Made by a program: the position numbers and the translations under genes | Notes under the pieces: model-generated | The model's input: only the letters and a program-made list of their open reading frames with translations | Told to the model about the DNA's origin: nothing | Database searches by the model: none | DNA from: Fictibacillus halophilus | Lineage (GTDB): Bacteria > Bacillota > Bacilli > Bacillales > Fictibacillaceae | Assembly (NCBI RefSeq): GCF_016401385.1 | Contig: NZ_JAEACF010000001.1 | Coordinates: 2,170,001-2,234,000 of the forward strand | Direction: 5' to 3' | Length of the DNA: 64,000 nt | Part shown: in pieces, positions 22,021 through 31,599 of the stretch | Layout of the letters: each line of letters starts with the position of its first letter | Position numbering within the stretch: the stretch's first letter is position 1

Positions 22021-24093
22021 TTATTTTTTGAATGTAATAATATTTTCTTCCTCTATAGCCACAGTTCCTGTTTTTTCGACTGAAACTGTTTCATCCGAAA
22101 GATTCGTGAAAACAATCGGTGTGATTACGGATGGTGCATTTTCTTTAACAAAGTTCAGGTCAACCTTTAAAATCTTTTGGCCGATTTTTACTCTGTCGCC
22201 TTCAGAAACAAAGCTCTCAAAACCTTCACCTTTAAGTTTCACTGTATCGATACCAAAGTGGATGAGAATTTCTTTGCCTGAATCTGACTCAATACCGATA
22301 GCATGTTTTGTCGGGAAGATATTCATTATCTTACCATTAACAGGTGAAACCACCAAGCCTTCTGCTGGTTCGATCGCAAATCCATCACCCATCATTTTTC
22401 CTGAGAAAACTTGGTCAGGAACTTCTGTGATCGGAAGTATTTTCCCTTTAATCGGAGAAACAAAACGATCATCATCTGTAGAAATCGATGAAGTTGGTGT
22501 AGCACTTTCATTGTTTGTTTCTACAACTTTTCCTTGTTCAGGAGTTTTCTCAGCGTTCTTTGGTTTTGCTACAGTCTTACCATTGATAATATCTTGAATT
22601 TCACTCTTGATCGTATCTGATCGAGTTCCAAAGATCGCTTGAATGTTATTACCCATCTCAAGAACTCCGGAAGCTCCGAGTTTTTTCAATCGATCCTTGT
22701 CTACTTCCTTTGGATCATTTACAGAAACTCTTAGTCGAGTGATACAAGCGTCAAGGTTAGAGATATTGGACTCTCCGCCTAATCCCTCTAAAATATTCGC
22801 TGCTAATGAATCTTTATTGGACGGTCCAACATTCGTTTCAACTTCATCATCCACGATTTCTCGTCCTGGTGTCTTAAGGTTCCATTTACGAATCGCAAAA
22901 CGGAAACCAAAGTAATAAATTACTGCAAAGGCAAGACCTACAGGAATAACCAGCCACCAATCCGTACGGTTAGGAAGTACTCCGAACAATAAGTAGTCAA
23001 TTACACCACCAGAGAAAGTCATACCTATTTTAACATTTAACAAGTGCATAACCATAAAAGAAAGACCTGCGAAAATCGCATGAATTCCAAATAATACTGG
23101 AGCAACAAATAAGAATGTGAACTCAAGTGGTTCTGTGATTCCTGTTAAGAAAGAAGTCAACGCAGCAGAACCCATGATACCCGCAACGATTTTCTTTTGT
23201 TCAGGTCGTGCCTCGTGATACATCGCCAATGCTGCAGCTGGAAGTCCGAACATCATGAACGGGAACTTACCAGTCATAAAAGTACCAGCTGTTAGTTCAA
23301 CGTTATCTTTTAATTGTGCAAAGAAGATCGCTTGGTCACCACGAACAAGTCCTTCTGCTGCAGATTTATATGAGCCGAACTCAAACCAGAACGGTGAGTA
23401 GAAGATGTGATGAAGTCCAAAAGGAATCAATGAACGTTCGATCACTCCAAAGATAAACGCTGCAACCGTCAAGTTCGAATTAATCATGCTTTCAGAGAAC
23501 GTATTTAGTCCATGCTGAACAGGTGGCCAGATGAACGTCATAACAATACCTAGTGCTAAAGCAGAAACTGCTGTTACGATTGGTACAAAGCGCTTACCAG
23601 CAAAGAATCCTAAGTATTGAGGTAGTTCAATGTTATAGAACCTCTTATATAGATAGGAGGCTAAGATACCGACGATGATACCTCCAAACACTCCCGTCTG
23701 AAGTGTTGGAATACCTAGTACGTTCGCAAAAGAAGGATCTTTTCCGATCATATCAGGTGTTACCCCTTCAATAACGCTCATGGTTACGTTCATAATCAAG
23801 TAACCGATAATAGCAGCTAATCCTGCTACACCTTCACCGCCTGCAAGACCTACGGCAACACCAACGGCAAACAGTAACGATAAATTGGCAAAAACAATAT
23901 CTCCCGATTTCTCCATTACGTCTGCAACAAGCTGGAACCATGCTGCGTCTAGTGCAGGTATTCTTTCAATCAACGCTGGATTTTTAAACGCATTACCAAA
24001 GGCAAGCAAAAGACCTGCAGCCGGCAAAATAGCAACCGGAAGCATAAGTGCTTTACCTACGCGTTGAAGAACACCAAAAAGTTTTTTCCACAT
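22021..24093 (-). CDS. ptsG: glucose-specific PTS enzyme IICBA
   Basis: Membrane permease that imports and phosphorylates glucose. Domains run IIC (residues about 1-400, many membrane helices, with GITEPLEF), IIB (about 420-500, phospho-cysteine in [11 protein letters not shown]) and IIA (about 535-690, histidine in [16 protein letters not shown]). The start at 24093 ([17 protein letters not shown]) has AAAGGAGGA upstream; the longer reading frame starts inside the leader. About 690 residues. It is controlled by the GlcT leader just upstream. Confidence 0.96.
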   Translation of the reverse strand: MWKKLFGVLQRVGKALMLPVAILPAAGLLLAFGNAFKNPALIERIPALDAAWFQLVADVMEKSGDIVFANLSLLFAVGVAVGLAGGEGVAGLAAIIGYLIMNVTMSVIEGVTPDMIGKDPSFANVLGIPTLQTGVFGGIIVGILASYLYKRFYNIELPQYLGFFAGKRFVPIVTAVSALALGIVMTFIWPPVQHGLNTFSESMINSNLTVAAFIFGVIERSLIPFGLHHIFYSPFWFEFGSYKSAAEGLVRGDQAIFFAQLKDNVELTAGTFMTGKFPFMMFGLPAAALAMYHEARPEQKKIVAGIMGSAALTSFLTGITEPLEFTFLFVAPVLFGIHAIFAGLSFMVMHLLNVKIGMTFSGGVIDYLLFGVLPNRTDWWLVIPVGLAFAVIYYFGFRFAIRKWNLKTPGREIVDDEVETNVGPSNKDSLAANILEGLGGESNISNLDACITRLRVSVNDPKEVDKDRLKKLGASGVLEMGNNIQAIFGTRSDTIKSEIQDIINGKTVAKPKNAEKTPEQGKVVETNNESATPTSSISTDDDRFVSPIKGKILPITEVPDQVFSGKMMGDGFAIEPAEGLVVSPVNGKIMNIFPTKHAIGIESDSGKEILIHFGIDTVKLKGEGFESFVSEGDRVKIGQKILKVDLNFVKENAPSVITPIVFTNLSDETVSVEKTGTVAIEEENIITFKK

Positions 24094-24145
24094 AGGAAGT
24101 CCTCCTTTTATTATGATAACCCTTCCATTTACTTTCGCATCAAAC

Positions 24146-24262
24146 AAAAAAAGACATAAATAAGAAACATGAGTAAATCCCTAATCAGAATTAATATATC
24201 CTAATTAAGCATCTGCTACACTTTTGTTTCTTACTTATGCCTGATCGAATCAGTAACACGTA
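24146..24262 (-). promoter_or_regulatory. GlcT antiterminator (RAT) and overlapping terminator in the ptsG leader
   Basis: Minus-strand RNA reads TACTGATTCGATCAGGCAT, closely resembling the B. subtilis ptsG RAT. It overlaps the 5' arm (GGCATAAGTAAGAAACA) of a terminator whose 3' arm TGTTTCTTATTTATGTC is followed by TTTTTTTG at 24146. GlcT binding to the RAT should block terminator formation when glucose is available. Confidence 0.88.
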
Positions 24263-24288
24263 AAAACGAGTTGTTCTATATTCTTTTA

Positions 24289-25143
24289 TCATTTGTCTTC
24301 GTTGTCATAACGCGAAAGCCTTTGCAAATGCATTGTTAAGTATACTGCTTCTGCATGCGGCACGGGTTTTTGTAAGGTTTTTTGCATAACCTTAATCAAC
24401 TTCCACGCCAAATTGTAGCATAAAGGATATTCTTCTTTCAACACTTTTGCTAACTTTTCTTGTTCTTCCATGATATCACCCATAGAGACCCGTTCTATCG
24501 CATGCCTCAAATGACGGACAAGACGCAAATAATTGATGCTTTTCGTATCGATTTTAAGGTCTAGTGAATGTTGGATCATCTGCATTAAAGTGTTAATGAG
24601 CTCTGAGTGCTTTTTTATATCTGTTACACTTTTATTCGTAATAGCGCTGTGAATATGTAGTGCAACAAAACCGATTTCCCCTTCAGGAAGATGAATACCT
24701 AACGATTTATTGATTATTTCAATGGCCTCTTCAGCCACCGTGTATTCTTTAGGGTATAGTGTTTGTGTTTCTGTTAAAAAGGGATTTTTAATATCCATAC
24801 TCTGTTCTAATCGCTTGATCGCAAATGTAATATGATCGGTTAACGCCACATGAATATGTTCGTTTAGCTCATACTCAAATCGAGTTCGTATGTGAACAAT
24901 CACATCATTGATCACTTCTACAATCTCTTCATCTATAGAGTTTAATAACGTTTTGTATTGTTCTTGTTCGTTTTCATCTCTCAACACAAATAACTTGTCT
25001 ACTTGCTTAGGAAGAATCTCTTCACCTTGTTTCTTGCCAAAGCCGATTCCTTTCCCTATAACAATTCTTTCCTCACCAGAAGAATTAATCGCAATAACTA
25101 CATTATTATTCAAAACTTTTTTTACTTGCAGGCTTTTATTCAT
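24289..25143 (-). CDS. glcT: PtsGHI operon transcriptional antiterminator GlcT
   Basis: BglG/SacY-family RNA-binding antiterminator. An N-terminal CAT RNA-binding domain (about residues 1-55, VKKVLNNNVVIAINSSGEE) is followed by two PTS regulation domains with conserved histidines (for example NEHIHVALTDHI near 95 and IGFVALHIHSA near 155). I start at 25143, where AAGGTG precedes the ATG; the upstream ATG has no site. 284 residues. It sits directly upstream of the RAT it should recognise, before ptsG. Confidence 0.95.
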   Translation of the reverse strand: MNKSLQVKKVLNNNVVIAINSSGEERIVIGKGIGFGKKQGEEILPKQVDKLFVLRDENEQEQYKTLLNSIDEEIVEVINDVIVHIRTRFEYELNEHIHVALTDHITFAIKRLEQSMDIKNPFLTETQTLYPKEYTVAEEAIEIINKSLGIHLPEGEIGFVALHIHSAITNKSVTDIKKHSELINTLMQMIQHSLDLKIDTKSINYLRLVRHLRHAIERVSMGDIMEEQEKLAKVLKEEYPLCYNLAWKLIKVMQKTLQKPVPHAEAVYLTMHLQRLSRYDNEDK

Positions 25144-25291
25144 GAATTTTTCACCTTTTTCATTTAGGGCCATAAACCACTAACATCATAGCTTTCATCA
25201 TAGCGGAAAACAGTTAGAAAAATCAATTACACTTTTTGCCTGCTACATATCCAAACTGAAAACGGCTTTCACAATGAAAGCCGCTTTCCGA

Positions 25292-25516
25292 CTAAATCTC
25301 GAGTTCTCCAAGCCTCAATAACTCTACAACGGCTTGAGAGCGTCCTTTAACCCCAAGCTTTTGCATGGTATTTGAAATATGGTTACGAACTGTTTTCTCA
25401 CTAATGAATAATTGTTCCGCAATTTCTTTTGTGGTCTTATCTTGAACTAGTAGTTCGAAAACTTCTCTCTCTCTTTTTGTAAGTAGAGGCTTCGGTCGGT
25501 AGTGTTTATCTTTCAA
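25292..25516 (-). CDS. gerE: late mother-cell transcription regulator GerE
   Basis: LuxR-type DNA-binding protein that acts late in the mother cell with sigma-K to control coat genes. It is almost only a helix-turn-helix domain (LTKREREVFELLVQDKTTKE, then LFISEKTVRNHISNTMQKLG). The TTG at 25516 gives 74 residues, exactly the B. subtilis length, and has GGAGG 10 bases upstream; the GTG three codons earlier touches the ribosome site. The conserved sequence makes the assignment secure. Confidence 0.97.
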   Translation of the reverse strand: MKDKHYRPKPLLTKREREVFELLVQDKTTKEIAEQLFISEKTVRNHISNTMQKLGVKGRSQAVVELLRLGELEI

Positions 25517-25581
25517 TGAATTCACCCCTCCTTGCTAGGGTTTAGGAACCGCCAACGAATATTGGAAGTATTTAGTCAACA

Positions 25582-25610
25582 TATAGTATGTAAAGAGTCA
25601 GATGGGAGTG
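25582..25610 (-). promoter_or_regulatory. probable sigma-K promoter of gerE
   Basis: CATACTATA fits the sigma-K -10 consensus CATAnnnTA, with an AC -35 element 16-17 bp upstream. gerE is sigma-K dependent in B. subtilis, and the position 66 bp before the gene is suitable. Confidence 0.5.
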
Positions 25611-25654
25611 ACTTGGTTCATTTAAAAAGTATGAAGAATATGACGGATAAACAA

Positions 25655-25685
25655 TAAAAAAAAGCCCATTTTCATACATGGGCTT
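25655..25685 (-). terminator. terminator after the thioesterase gene
   Basis: Stem AAGCCCAT / ATGGGCTT followed by TTTTTTTATTG on the minus strand; it overlaps the last codons of the thioesterase gene. Confidence 0.75.
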
Positions 25686-26139
25686 CTTTAGAAAAACTTT
25701 TTAATTGTTTCTTTAGCTCTTCACTCCATTTTACGGGTCGTCCATTTTTTCTAGAAATCTGTACGATGGCACCTCTACCTGTAAATACAGGAAGCTGCTT
25801 CTCGTTTATCCCTAAGTAATGGATGTCAATTGAAGATGAACCTACTTCATTTATCTTTACATATACTCTTAATTTTTCATCGTACATGATCTGAGCTAAA
25901 TAATCACATTGAAGGTCTGCAACAACTGGAATCTCCTCAGAATCTGGAGCACCCCAGTCAGTCATCAAACCCAATTCCTTAAACATCGCGATTCGTGATT
26001 CTTCCATATAAGTAAAGATATTCGTATTGTTCACGTGGCCAAATCCGTCGATCTCACCAAAACGCACTTGCAATTCGTGATAAAAAGAAAAGCCATTCTG
26101 CCACTCATCCATATCTGAAATGTAATCTTGCCTAGCCAA
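25672..26139 (-). CDS. ysmA: acyl-CoA thioesterase family protein YsmA
   Basis: Single hot-dog-fold protein of 155 residues related to 4-hydroxybenzoyl-CoA thioesterase. The likely catalytic aspartate is in VRFGEIDGFGHVNNTNIFTY near residues 27-46. The substrate is unknown. The start is TTG at 26139 with GAGGCGG 8 bases upstream. Location between gerE and sdhB agrees with B. subtilis ysmA. Confidence 0.82.
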   Translation of the reverse strand: MARQDYISDMDEWQNGFSFYHELQVRFGEIDGFGHVNNTNIFTYMEESRIAMFKELGLMTDWGAPDSEEIPVVADLQCDYLAQIMYDEKLRVYVKINEVGSSSIDIHYLGINEKQLPVFTGRGAIVQISRKNGRPVKWSEELKKQLKSFSKEAHV

Positions 26140-26201
26140 ATCTTTTACCGCCTCTCCTATATAGAAATTTTCGTGAATCGCTCTTTTTCAATATCGCTTT
26201 T

Positions 26202-26232
26202 AAAAAAAAGCTTCTCCCTGATGAGAGAAGCT
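26202..26232 (-). terminator. sdhCAB terminator
   Basis: Stem AGCTTCTC / GAGAAGCT with a TTTTTTTT tail on the minus strand, 15 bp after sdhB. Confidence 0.85.
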
Positions 26233-26246
26233 CTGTTTTATACGTT

Positions 26247-27002
26247 TTAACGATCACTGCCAAAGAAGTTCTTAAATGCTTGGAAGCTTGTATCACGGTT
26301 AAGTGCAGCGATTGATGTCGTTAAAGGAATACCTTTAGGACATGATTGCACACAGTTTTGAGAGTTCCCACATTCTGCAAGACCTCCGTCATCCATGATT
26401 GCGTTCAAACGTTCCTCTTTATTCATTTCACCAGTTGGGTGAGCGTTAAATAGACGAACTTGCGATAAAGGTGCTGGTCCAATAAAATCAGAATTTGAAT
26501 TTACGTTCGGACATGCTTCTAAACAAACACCACAAGTCATACATTTTGAAAGTTCATATGCCCACTGACGCTTTGTTTCAGGCATACGAGGACCTGGTCC
26601 AAGATCGTACGTGCCATCGATCGGAATCCAAGCTTTAACTCGTTTAAGTGCATCAAACATTCTACTTCTATCGATCGCCAAATCACGGACAACCGGAAAT
26701 GTTTTCATTGGTTCAAGACGAATCGGCTGTTCTAGCTGATCAACAAGAGCCGTACAAGATTGTCTAGGCTTTCCGTTGATTACCATCGAACATGCTCCAC
26801 AAACTTCTTCTAAACAACCCATCTCCCAAGTAACGGGAGTCGTAGCTTCCCCTTTCGCGTTAACCGGGTTTCTACGAATTTCCATAAGAGCAGATATTAC
26901 GTTCATGTTTGGACGATGAGGAATCTCAAACTCTTCTAAATATGGGGCAGTTTCCGGGTTATCCTGTCTTGAGATGACGAATTTCACCATTTTTGTGCTC
27001 AT
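26247..27002 (-). CDS. sdhB: succinate dehydrogenase iron-sulfur subunit
   Basis: Electron-transfer subunit of complex II. The 2Fe-2S site is formed by CLEEVCGACSMV near residues 63-74 and a cysteine in RQSC; the 4Fe-4S and 3Fe-4S sites use CMTCGVCLEACP near 155 and CVQSCPKG near 215. The 251-residue length fits. It starts two bases after the sdhA stop, so translation is coupled. Confidence 0.97.
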   Translation of the reverse strand: MSTKMVKFVISRQDNPETAPYLEEFEIPHRPNMNVISALMEIRRNPVNAKGEATTPVTWEMGCLEEVCGACSMVINGKPRQSCTALVDQLEQPIRLEPMKTFPVVRDLAIDRSRMFDALKRVKAWIPIDGTYDLGPGPRMPETKRQWAYELSKCMTCGVCLEACPNVNSNSDFIGPAPLSQVRLFNAHPTGEMNKEERLNAIMDDGGLAECGNSQNCVQSCPKGIPLTTSIAALNRDTSFQAFKNFFGSDR

Positions 27003-27004
27003 TC

Positions 27005-28765
27005 TTACACCCCTGCCTTCTTCTTAGAATAGTCACGTTTACGTGGCTGGATAAGCGAAACATCTACTTCTTCATATTCGAATTCTGGTCCGTTCGTTGT
27101 TGGATTGAATTTCGCTTTTGTTGTTTTTAACCATTGCTCATCATTACGTTCAGGGAAGTCTGGTTTGTAATGTGCTCCACGGCTTTCATCACGGTTAAGG
27201 GCCCCGAGCGTAATAACACGAGCAAGCTGAAGCATGTGCCATAGCTGACGAGTAAATGATGCACCTTGATTGCTCCACTTGGATGTATCGTTAATATTGA
27301 TGTTTTTGTAACGTTGCATCAATTCTTGGATCTTTTCATCCGTTTGTTTTAACTTATCGTTGTATCGTACAACCGTTACGTTGTCTGTCATCCATTCTCC
27401 AAGTTCTTTATGGATTACATAAGCATTCTCAGTTCCATCCATAGATAGAATATTGTTGTATACTTCTTGATCTTTTTTCACTTGGTTATCAAATACAGTA
27501 GAAGGTACATCCTCAACTGTTTTTTCTAATCCTCTAATGTATCTAACAGCTGACGGGCCTGCTTCCATACCACCAAAAATAGCTGAAAGCAACGAGTTTG
27601 CTCCTAATCTATTAGCACCATGATATTGATATTCACACTCACCAGCTGCGAAGAGACCAGGAATGTTCGTCATCTGATCATAATCAACCCACATTCCACC
27701 CATAGAATAGTGAACAGCCGGGAAGATCTTCATTGGAACTTTACGAGGATCATCACCCATGAACTTTTCATAGATCTCAATGATTCCACCAAGCTTGATA
27801 TCAAGCTCTTTAGGATCTTTGTGTGAAAGATCAAGGTATACCATGTTCTCGCCATTGATTCCTAGCTTCAGATCAACACACACATGGAAGATTTCACGTG
27901 TAGCGATATCACGAGGAACAAGGTTACCGTATGCTGGATATTTCTCTTCTAGGAAGTACCAAGGCTTTCCGTCTTTATATGTCCAAACACGTCCACCTTC
28001 ACCACGTGCTGATTCACTCATTAAACGAAGCTTGTCATCACCAGGGATGGCAGTCGGGTGAATTTGAATGAACTCACCGTTCGCATAATAAACACCTTGC
28101 TGATAAAGAGCTGATGCTGCTCCACCTGTGTTAATAACAGAGTTCGTCGACTTACCGAAAATGATACCAGGTCCGCCAGTCGCCATAATAACGGCATCTG
28201 CAGGGAAACTTACGATCTCCATCGTTTTCAAGTTTTGAGCGGTAATTCCTCGACATTGACCTTCGTCATCAATTACAGCAGATAAGAATTCCCATCCTTC
28301 ATATTTCGTAACAAGACCTGCTACCTCGTGGCGGCGAACTTGCTCATCTAGTGCATACAATAACTGCTGACCCGTTGTAGCACCAGCGAATGCTGTACGA
28401 TGGTGCTGTGTTCCTCCGAAACGACGGAAGTCAAGTAATCCTTCAGGTGTTCTGTTAAACATTACACCCATACGGTCCATTAGATGAATAATACCTGGCG
28501 CCGCGTCACACATTGCTTTTACAGGAGGTTGATTTGCCAAGAAGTCTCCACCGTATACTGAGTCATCAAAATGCTCCCACGGGGAATCTCCTTCACCTTT
28601 TGTATTTACAGCACCGTTTATACCACCTTGAGCACAAACAGAATGCGAACGTTTTACTGGAACAACTGAAAAGAGGTCAACATTAACACCAGCTTCAGCT
28701 GCTTTGATTGTAGCCATTAAACCGGCGAGACCTCCGCCAACAACAATTATTTTCTGATTACTCAA
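27005..28765 (-). CDS. sdhA: succinate dehydrogenase flavoprotein subunit
   Basis: Catalytic FAD subunit oxidising succinate to fumarate. The dinucleotide fold GGGLAGLMATIKAAEAG is at the N-terminus, the covalent FAD histidine is in RSHSVCAQGGINGA near residue 40, and the active-site HPTAIPGDDKL and RLGANSLLSAIFGG stretches follow. Length 586 is typical of the Bacillus enzyme. The start is TTG at 28765, with AAGGGGTGA upstream. Confidence 0.97.
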   Translation of the reverse strand: MSNQKIIVVGGGLAGLMATIKAAEAGVNVDLFSVVPVKRSHSVCAQGGINGAVNTKGEGDSPWEHFDDSVYGGDFLANQPPVKAMCDAAPGIIHLMDRMGVMFNRTPEGLLDFRRFGGTQHHRTAFAGATTGQQLLYALDEQVRRHEVAGLVTKYEGWEFLSAVIDDEGQCRGITAQNLKTMEIVSFPADAVIMATGGPGIIFGKSTNSVINTGGAASALYQQGVYYANGEFIQIHPTAIPGDDKLRLMSESARGEGGRVWTYKDGKPWYFLEEKYPAYGNLVPRDIATREIFHVCVDLKLGINGENMVYLDLSHKDPKELDIKLGGIIEIYEKFMGDDPRKVPMKIFPAVHYSMGGMWVDYDQMTNIPGLFAAGECEYQYHGANRLGANSLLSAIFGGMEAGPSAVRYIRGLEKTVEDVPSTVFDNQVKKDQEVYNNILSMDGTENAYVIHKELGEWMTDNVTVVRYNDKLKQTDEKIQELMQRYKNININDTSKWSNQGASFTRQLWHMLQLARVITLGALNRDESRGAHYKPDFPERNDEQWLKTTKAKFNPTTNGPEFEYEEVDVSLIQPRKRDYSKKKAGV

Positions 28766-28780
28766 TTTGTCTCACCCCTT

Positions 28781-29389
28781 TTAAATGAATGCAAAGATTG
28801 TTCTTACGCTAACAATAGCAAGTGCAACGAATACACCCATCGTTACGTATGTTGATATTTTCTGTGAACGAGGCGAAACTGTAAGGCCCCAGCTGACAAA
28901 GAACGACCATAATCCGTTAGCAAAATGGAATACTGCTGATAAAACACCTACAAGGTAGAAGGCAACCATAAATGGAGAGCTTAAAATATCTGCCATCATA
29001 TCAAAGTTCACTTCTTGTCCGAACGCAGCTTGTACACGTGTTTCCCATACATGCCATGCGATAAAAATTAATGTGATAACGCCTGTTACACGCTGAACGA
29101 GGAACATCATGTTGCGGAAATAGCCATAGCGGGTAACGTTATTTTTAGCTTGAAACGTAATGTAAAGTCCATACACGGCATGAAACAAAATAGGTAAGTA
29201 GATGACAAACGTTTCTAGGAAAATACGAAACGGTAAACTTTCCATAAAATGTGCCGCTTTGTTAAATGCTTCAGCATCTCTCGTTGCAAAATGGTTCACA
29301 ACTAAATGCTGTACGAGAAAAATCCCAATCGGAATTACTCCTAATAATGAATGAATCCTTCTGTTAATAAAATCTCTACTGCCAGCCAT
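28781..29389 (-). CDS. sdhC: succinate dehydrogenase cytochrome b558 subunit
   Basis: Membrane anchor of complex II with two b hemes and menaquinone binding, of the single-anchor Bacillus type. Five hydrophobic helices are visible in 202 residues, with histidines inside them (VQHLVVNHF, FHAVYGLY, IAWHVWE, VFHFANGLW) as likely heme ligands. I start at 29389 (MAGSRDFINRRIHSLLG), where AAGGGGG precedes the ATG; the longer frame extends into the leader. Confidence 0.96.
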   Translation of the reverse strand: MAGSRDFINRRIHSLLGVIPIGIFLVQHLVVNHFATRDAEAFNKAAHFMESLPFRIFLETFVIYLPILFHAVYGLYITFQAKNNVTRYGYFRNMMFLVQRVTGVITLIFIAWHVWETRVQAAFGQEVNFDMMADILSSPFMVAFYLVGVLSAVFHFANGLWSFFVSWGLTVSPRSQKISTYVTMGVFVALAIVSVRTIFAFI

Positions 29390-29449
29390 TCTCTTGCCCC
29401 CTTCAAATTTAGCCTCTCTCTGGCTGCTAATCTTTGTTCCTCTCCACAT

Positions 29450-29463
29450 GTAAGCGTTTTAAG
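29450..29463 (-). promoter_or_regulatory. cre-like site in the sdhC 5' leader
   Basis: TGTAAGCGTTTTAA matches 13 of 14 positions of the CcpA consensus (A for C at position 13). It lies about 55-70 bases after the predicted sdhC start, where CcpA could act as a roadblock. Confidence 0.4.
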
Positions 29464-29521
29464 TTTCCTCTTTTAGAGGATGAGTGTTAAACAATTAGCT
29501 TAATTAACTAGCAACATGTCC

Positions 29522-29550
29522 ATTTTACTCCCATCGTTTGACACCGTCAA
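29522..29550 (-). promoter_or_regulatory. sigma-A promoter of sdhCAB
   Basis: TTGACG, 17 bp, TAAAAT on the minus strand, 133 bp before sdhC. The best promoter match in this 304-bp divergent gap. Confidence 0.65.
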
Positions 29551-29563
29551 GAAAACGCTAACA
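29550..29563 (-). promoter_or_regulatory. CcpA cre site at the sdhC -35 box
   Basis: Plus-strand AGAAAACGCTAACA matches 13 of 14 cre positions and abuts the -35 box of the sdhC promoter. CcpA binding here would repress sdhCAB during growth on glucose. It may also affect the divergent yslB gene. Confidence 0.55.
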
Positions 29564-29693
29564 ACTAAATACGTAAATTTTCTTGATACACCAACGCTTT
29601 TGGAGGTTTAAGATTTTCGACAAATACTGATAGTTGCTATAGAGTTTAAACCGCTTTCCCGTTATAATAAAAATTAGAAAGAAGGGATGCAGA

Positions 29694-30140
29694 ATGTTTA
29701 AACAAAAGACAAAGGATGAAAACACCCCTGTAGAACAGCTTTCTGTTTCAGCTTTTGGGTATGAGATCCTTCGAAGCGACTTATTGCCTGAACTTCTTGG
29801 CAAACAAGAACGAAATATTCTCTATTGGGCAGGAAGACACTTGGCTAGAAAATATCCTTTACATACGATGGAAGAAGTTCACGCTTTTTTTGTTGAAGCT
29901 GGCTGGGGTACTCTTGAAATGATCGAAGCTTCAAAAACAGAGATGAATTTCTCTTTGAACTCTCAATTGATTGTGCAACGAATGGAAAACTTTAATCATC
30001 AAACGTTCAGCCTAGAAGCAGGCTTCCTCGCTGAACAGGTTCAGCTGCAAAAAAAATGCACAACAGAAGCTTTAGAATCTATCAAACGAAACAAAGTTTT
30101 TATTACTGTTCAATGGGATAAAAAAGATACGATCGAATAA
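29694..30140 (+). CDS. yslB: YslB family protein (DUF2507)
   Basis: Cytoplasmic protein of 148 residues with no catalytic motif I can name; it matches B. subtilis YslB in length, sequence style (FGYEILRSDLLPELLGKQE, GRHLARKYP) and position between sdhC and lysC. Its function is not known. A GAAGGG ribosome site lies 8 bases upstream of the ATG, and a TATAAT at 29663-29668 with a weak -35 may be its promoter. It is the only plus-strand gene before 46334. Confidence 0.85.
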   Translation: MFKQKTKDENTPVEQLSVSAFGYEILRSDLLPELLGKQERNILYWAGRHLARKYPLHTMEEVHAFFVEAGWGTLEMIEASKTEMNFSLNSQLIVQRMENFNHQTFSLEAGFLAEQVQLQKKCTTEALESIKRNKVFITVQWDKKDTIE

Positions 30141-30142
30141 CA

Positions 30143-30167
30143 AAAAGCCGGCGGATTGCCGGCTTTT
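30143..30167. terminator. bidirectional terminator between yslB and lysC
   Basis: Perfect 10-bp stem AAAAGCCGGC / GCCGGCTTTT with a GGATT loop, T-tailed in both directions and placed between convergent genes. Confidence 0.9.
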
Positions 30168-30185
30168 CAATGTTTAAGATTAGAT

Positions 30186-31424
30186 TTACGTGTTCTGAAC
30201 GGGAACACGAGCATCTAACTCAAACACATCATGCAGCGTTTCAATTGACTTAATCATATCTTCTTGCTTCACAACGGTTGATACCTTAATCTCAGAGGTG
30301 CTGACCATCTTAATCATAATCTCTTGGTCTGACAGAGCTTTAAACATTTTAGCGGCTACGCCAGGATTTGAGATCATACCTGAACCAACGATTGACACCT
30401 TTGCCAAACCCTGTTCATAACTGATCGATTCGAAACCTAATTTTGCTTGATGTGCCGCAAGCACTTCTTGTGTAGCAGACAGTGAGTTTGATTCGATCGA
30501 GAACGAAATATTTGTTTTCTCTTCATTAAGTACATTTTGAATGATGATGTCTACATTGATACCGTTAGAAGCCAAAATCGTAAACAGTTCAGCTAAAGCG
30601 TGTATTTCATTAGGTACTGAAGAGACCGTAATTTTTGTTATGTTTCCTTCAAACGCAAGACCTCTAACCATTAAATTTTGTTCCATAGACACTTCCTCCT
30701 CTACTAATGTTCCACGTTCTTCACTCATGCTTGACCTTACTTCTAAGGTAATACTATAGTTTTTAGCAAACTCAACCGCTCTCGGATGTAAAACACCCGC
30801 ACCGAGGTTCGCCATCTCTAACATCTCATCATAAGAGATCGAAGGTAGTTTTCTAGCTGAATTCACTACACGGGGATCTGTCGTATAAACACCAGTCACA
30901 TCGGTATAGATGTCACAGCGATCCGCGTTTAAAGCTGCCGCTAGCGCAACGGCTGTTGTATCTGATCCACCTCTGCCAAGCGTTGCGATATCCTTGGTTT
31001 CTGGTATAAGTCCTTGAAACCCTGCAACAACCACGATATGGCCATCTTTTAATAAGTCAGAGATTCGCTTTGAATCGATGTCTAGTATTCTTGCATTTGA
31101 AAAGGCATCTTCTGTTTGAATGCCCGCTTGCCATCCTGTTAAAGATTGCGCTTTATATCCTTCCTGATGCAGAGCCATCGTCAATAGGGCGATCGTAATC
31201 TGCTCTCCTGTCGTAAGAAGCATATCCATCTCCCGTTTAGAAGGGTTATGACTGATACTTGTCGCGAGCTTTACAAGTTCATCTGTTGTTTTACCCATCG
31301 CTGAAACCACAACCACGACTTCATTTCCTGCATCTACTTCGTGGATGATTCGTTTTGCAACATTTTGTATTCGCTCAACTGAGCCAACACTAGTTCCGCC
31401 AAATTTTTGAACGATTCTCCCCAT
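30186..31424 (-). CDS. lysC: aspartate kinase, lysine-sensitive (aspartokinase II)
   Basis: Phosphorylates aspartate, the first step to lysine, threonine, methionine and diaminopimelate. The kinase motif KFGGTSVGSVERIQNVA is at the N-terminus, GRGGSDTTAVALAAAL follows near 150, and two C-terminal ACT domains (from about residue 265) carry lysine control. In B. subtilis an internal start makes a separate beta chain; a methionine after EEEVS (about residue 250) could serve the same purpose here. I start at ATG 31424; a TTG three codons earlier overlaps the ribosome site. It is preceded by a lysine riboswitch. Confidence 0.96.
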   Translation of the reverse strand: MGRIVQKFGGTSVGSVERIQNVAKRIIHEVDAGNEVVVVVSAMGKTTDELVKLATSISHNPSKREMDMLLTTGEQITIALLTMALHQEGYKAQSLTGWQAGIQTEDAFSNARILDIDSKRISDLLKDGHIVVVAGFQGLIPETKDIATLGRGGSDTTAVALAAALNADRCDIYTDVTGVYTTDPRVVNSARKLPSISYDEMLEMANLGAGVLHPRAVEFAKNYSITLEVRSSMSEERGTLVEEEVSMEQNLMVRGLAFEGNITKITVSSVPNEIHALAELFTILASNGINVDIIIQNVLNEEKTNISFSIESNSLSATQEVLAAHQAKLGFESISYEQGLAKVSIVGSGMISNPGVAAKMFKALSDQEIMIKMVSTSEIKVSTVVKQEDMIKSIETLHDVFELDARVPVQNT

Positions 31425-31548
31425 ATTCTCCAATCCCTTCTTGTTGTAAGATTCTATCTCTTTTATTTGAAGACTTTGTTGACGCTAAAAGACCACGTCT
31501 ACTTAGTTTGCACGTATACTTTCAGGTTTCTTTTTTGAAAGTAAATAC

Positions 31549-31584
31549 AAAAAAGCAACAATAAGGAAAAACCCTATTGTTGCT
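31549..31584 (-). terminator. attenuator terminator of the lysC leader
   Basis: Stem AGCAACAATA / TATTGTTGCT with a TTTTTTG tail on the minus strand, about 30 bp after the lysine aptamer and 125 bp before lysC. It is the expected lysine-induced terminator. Confidence 0.85.
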
Positions 31585-31599
31585 ATAATCCGTAGCAAG

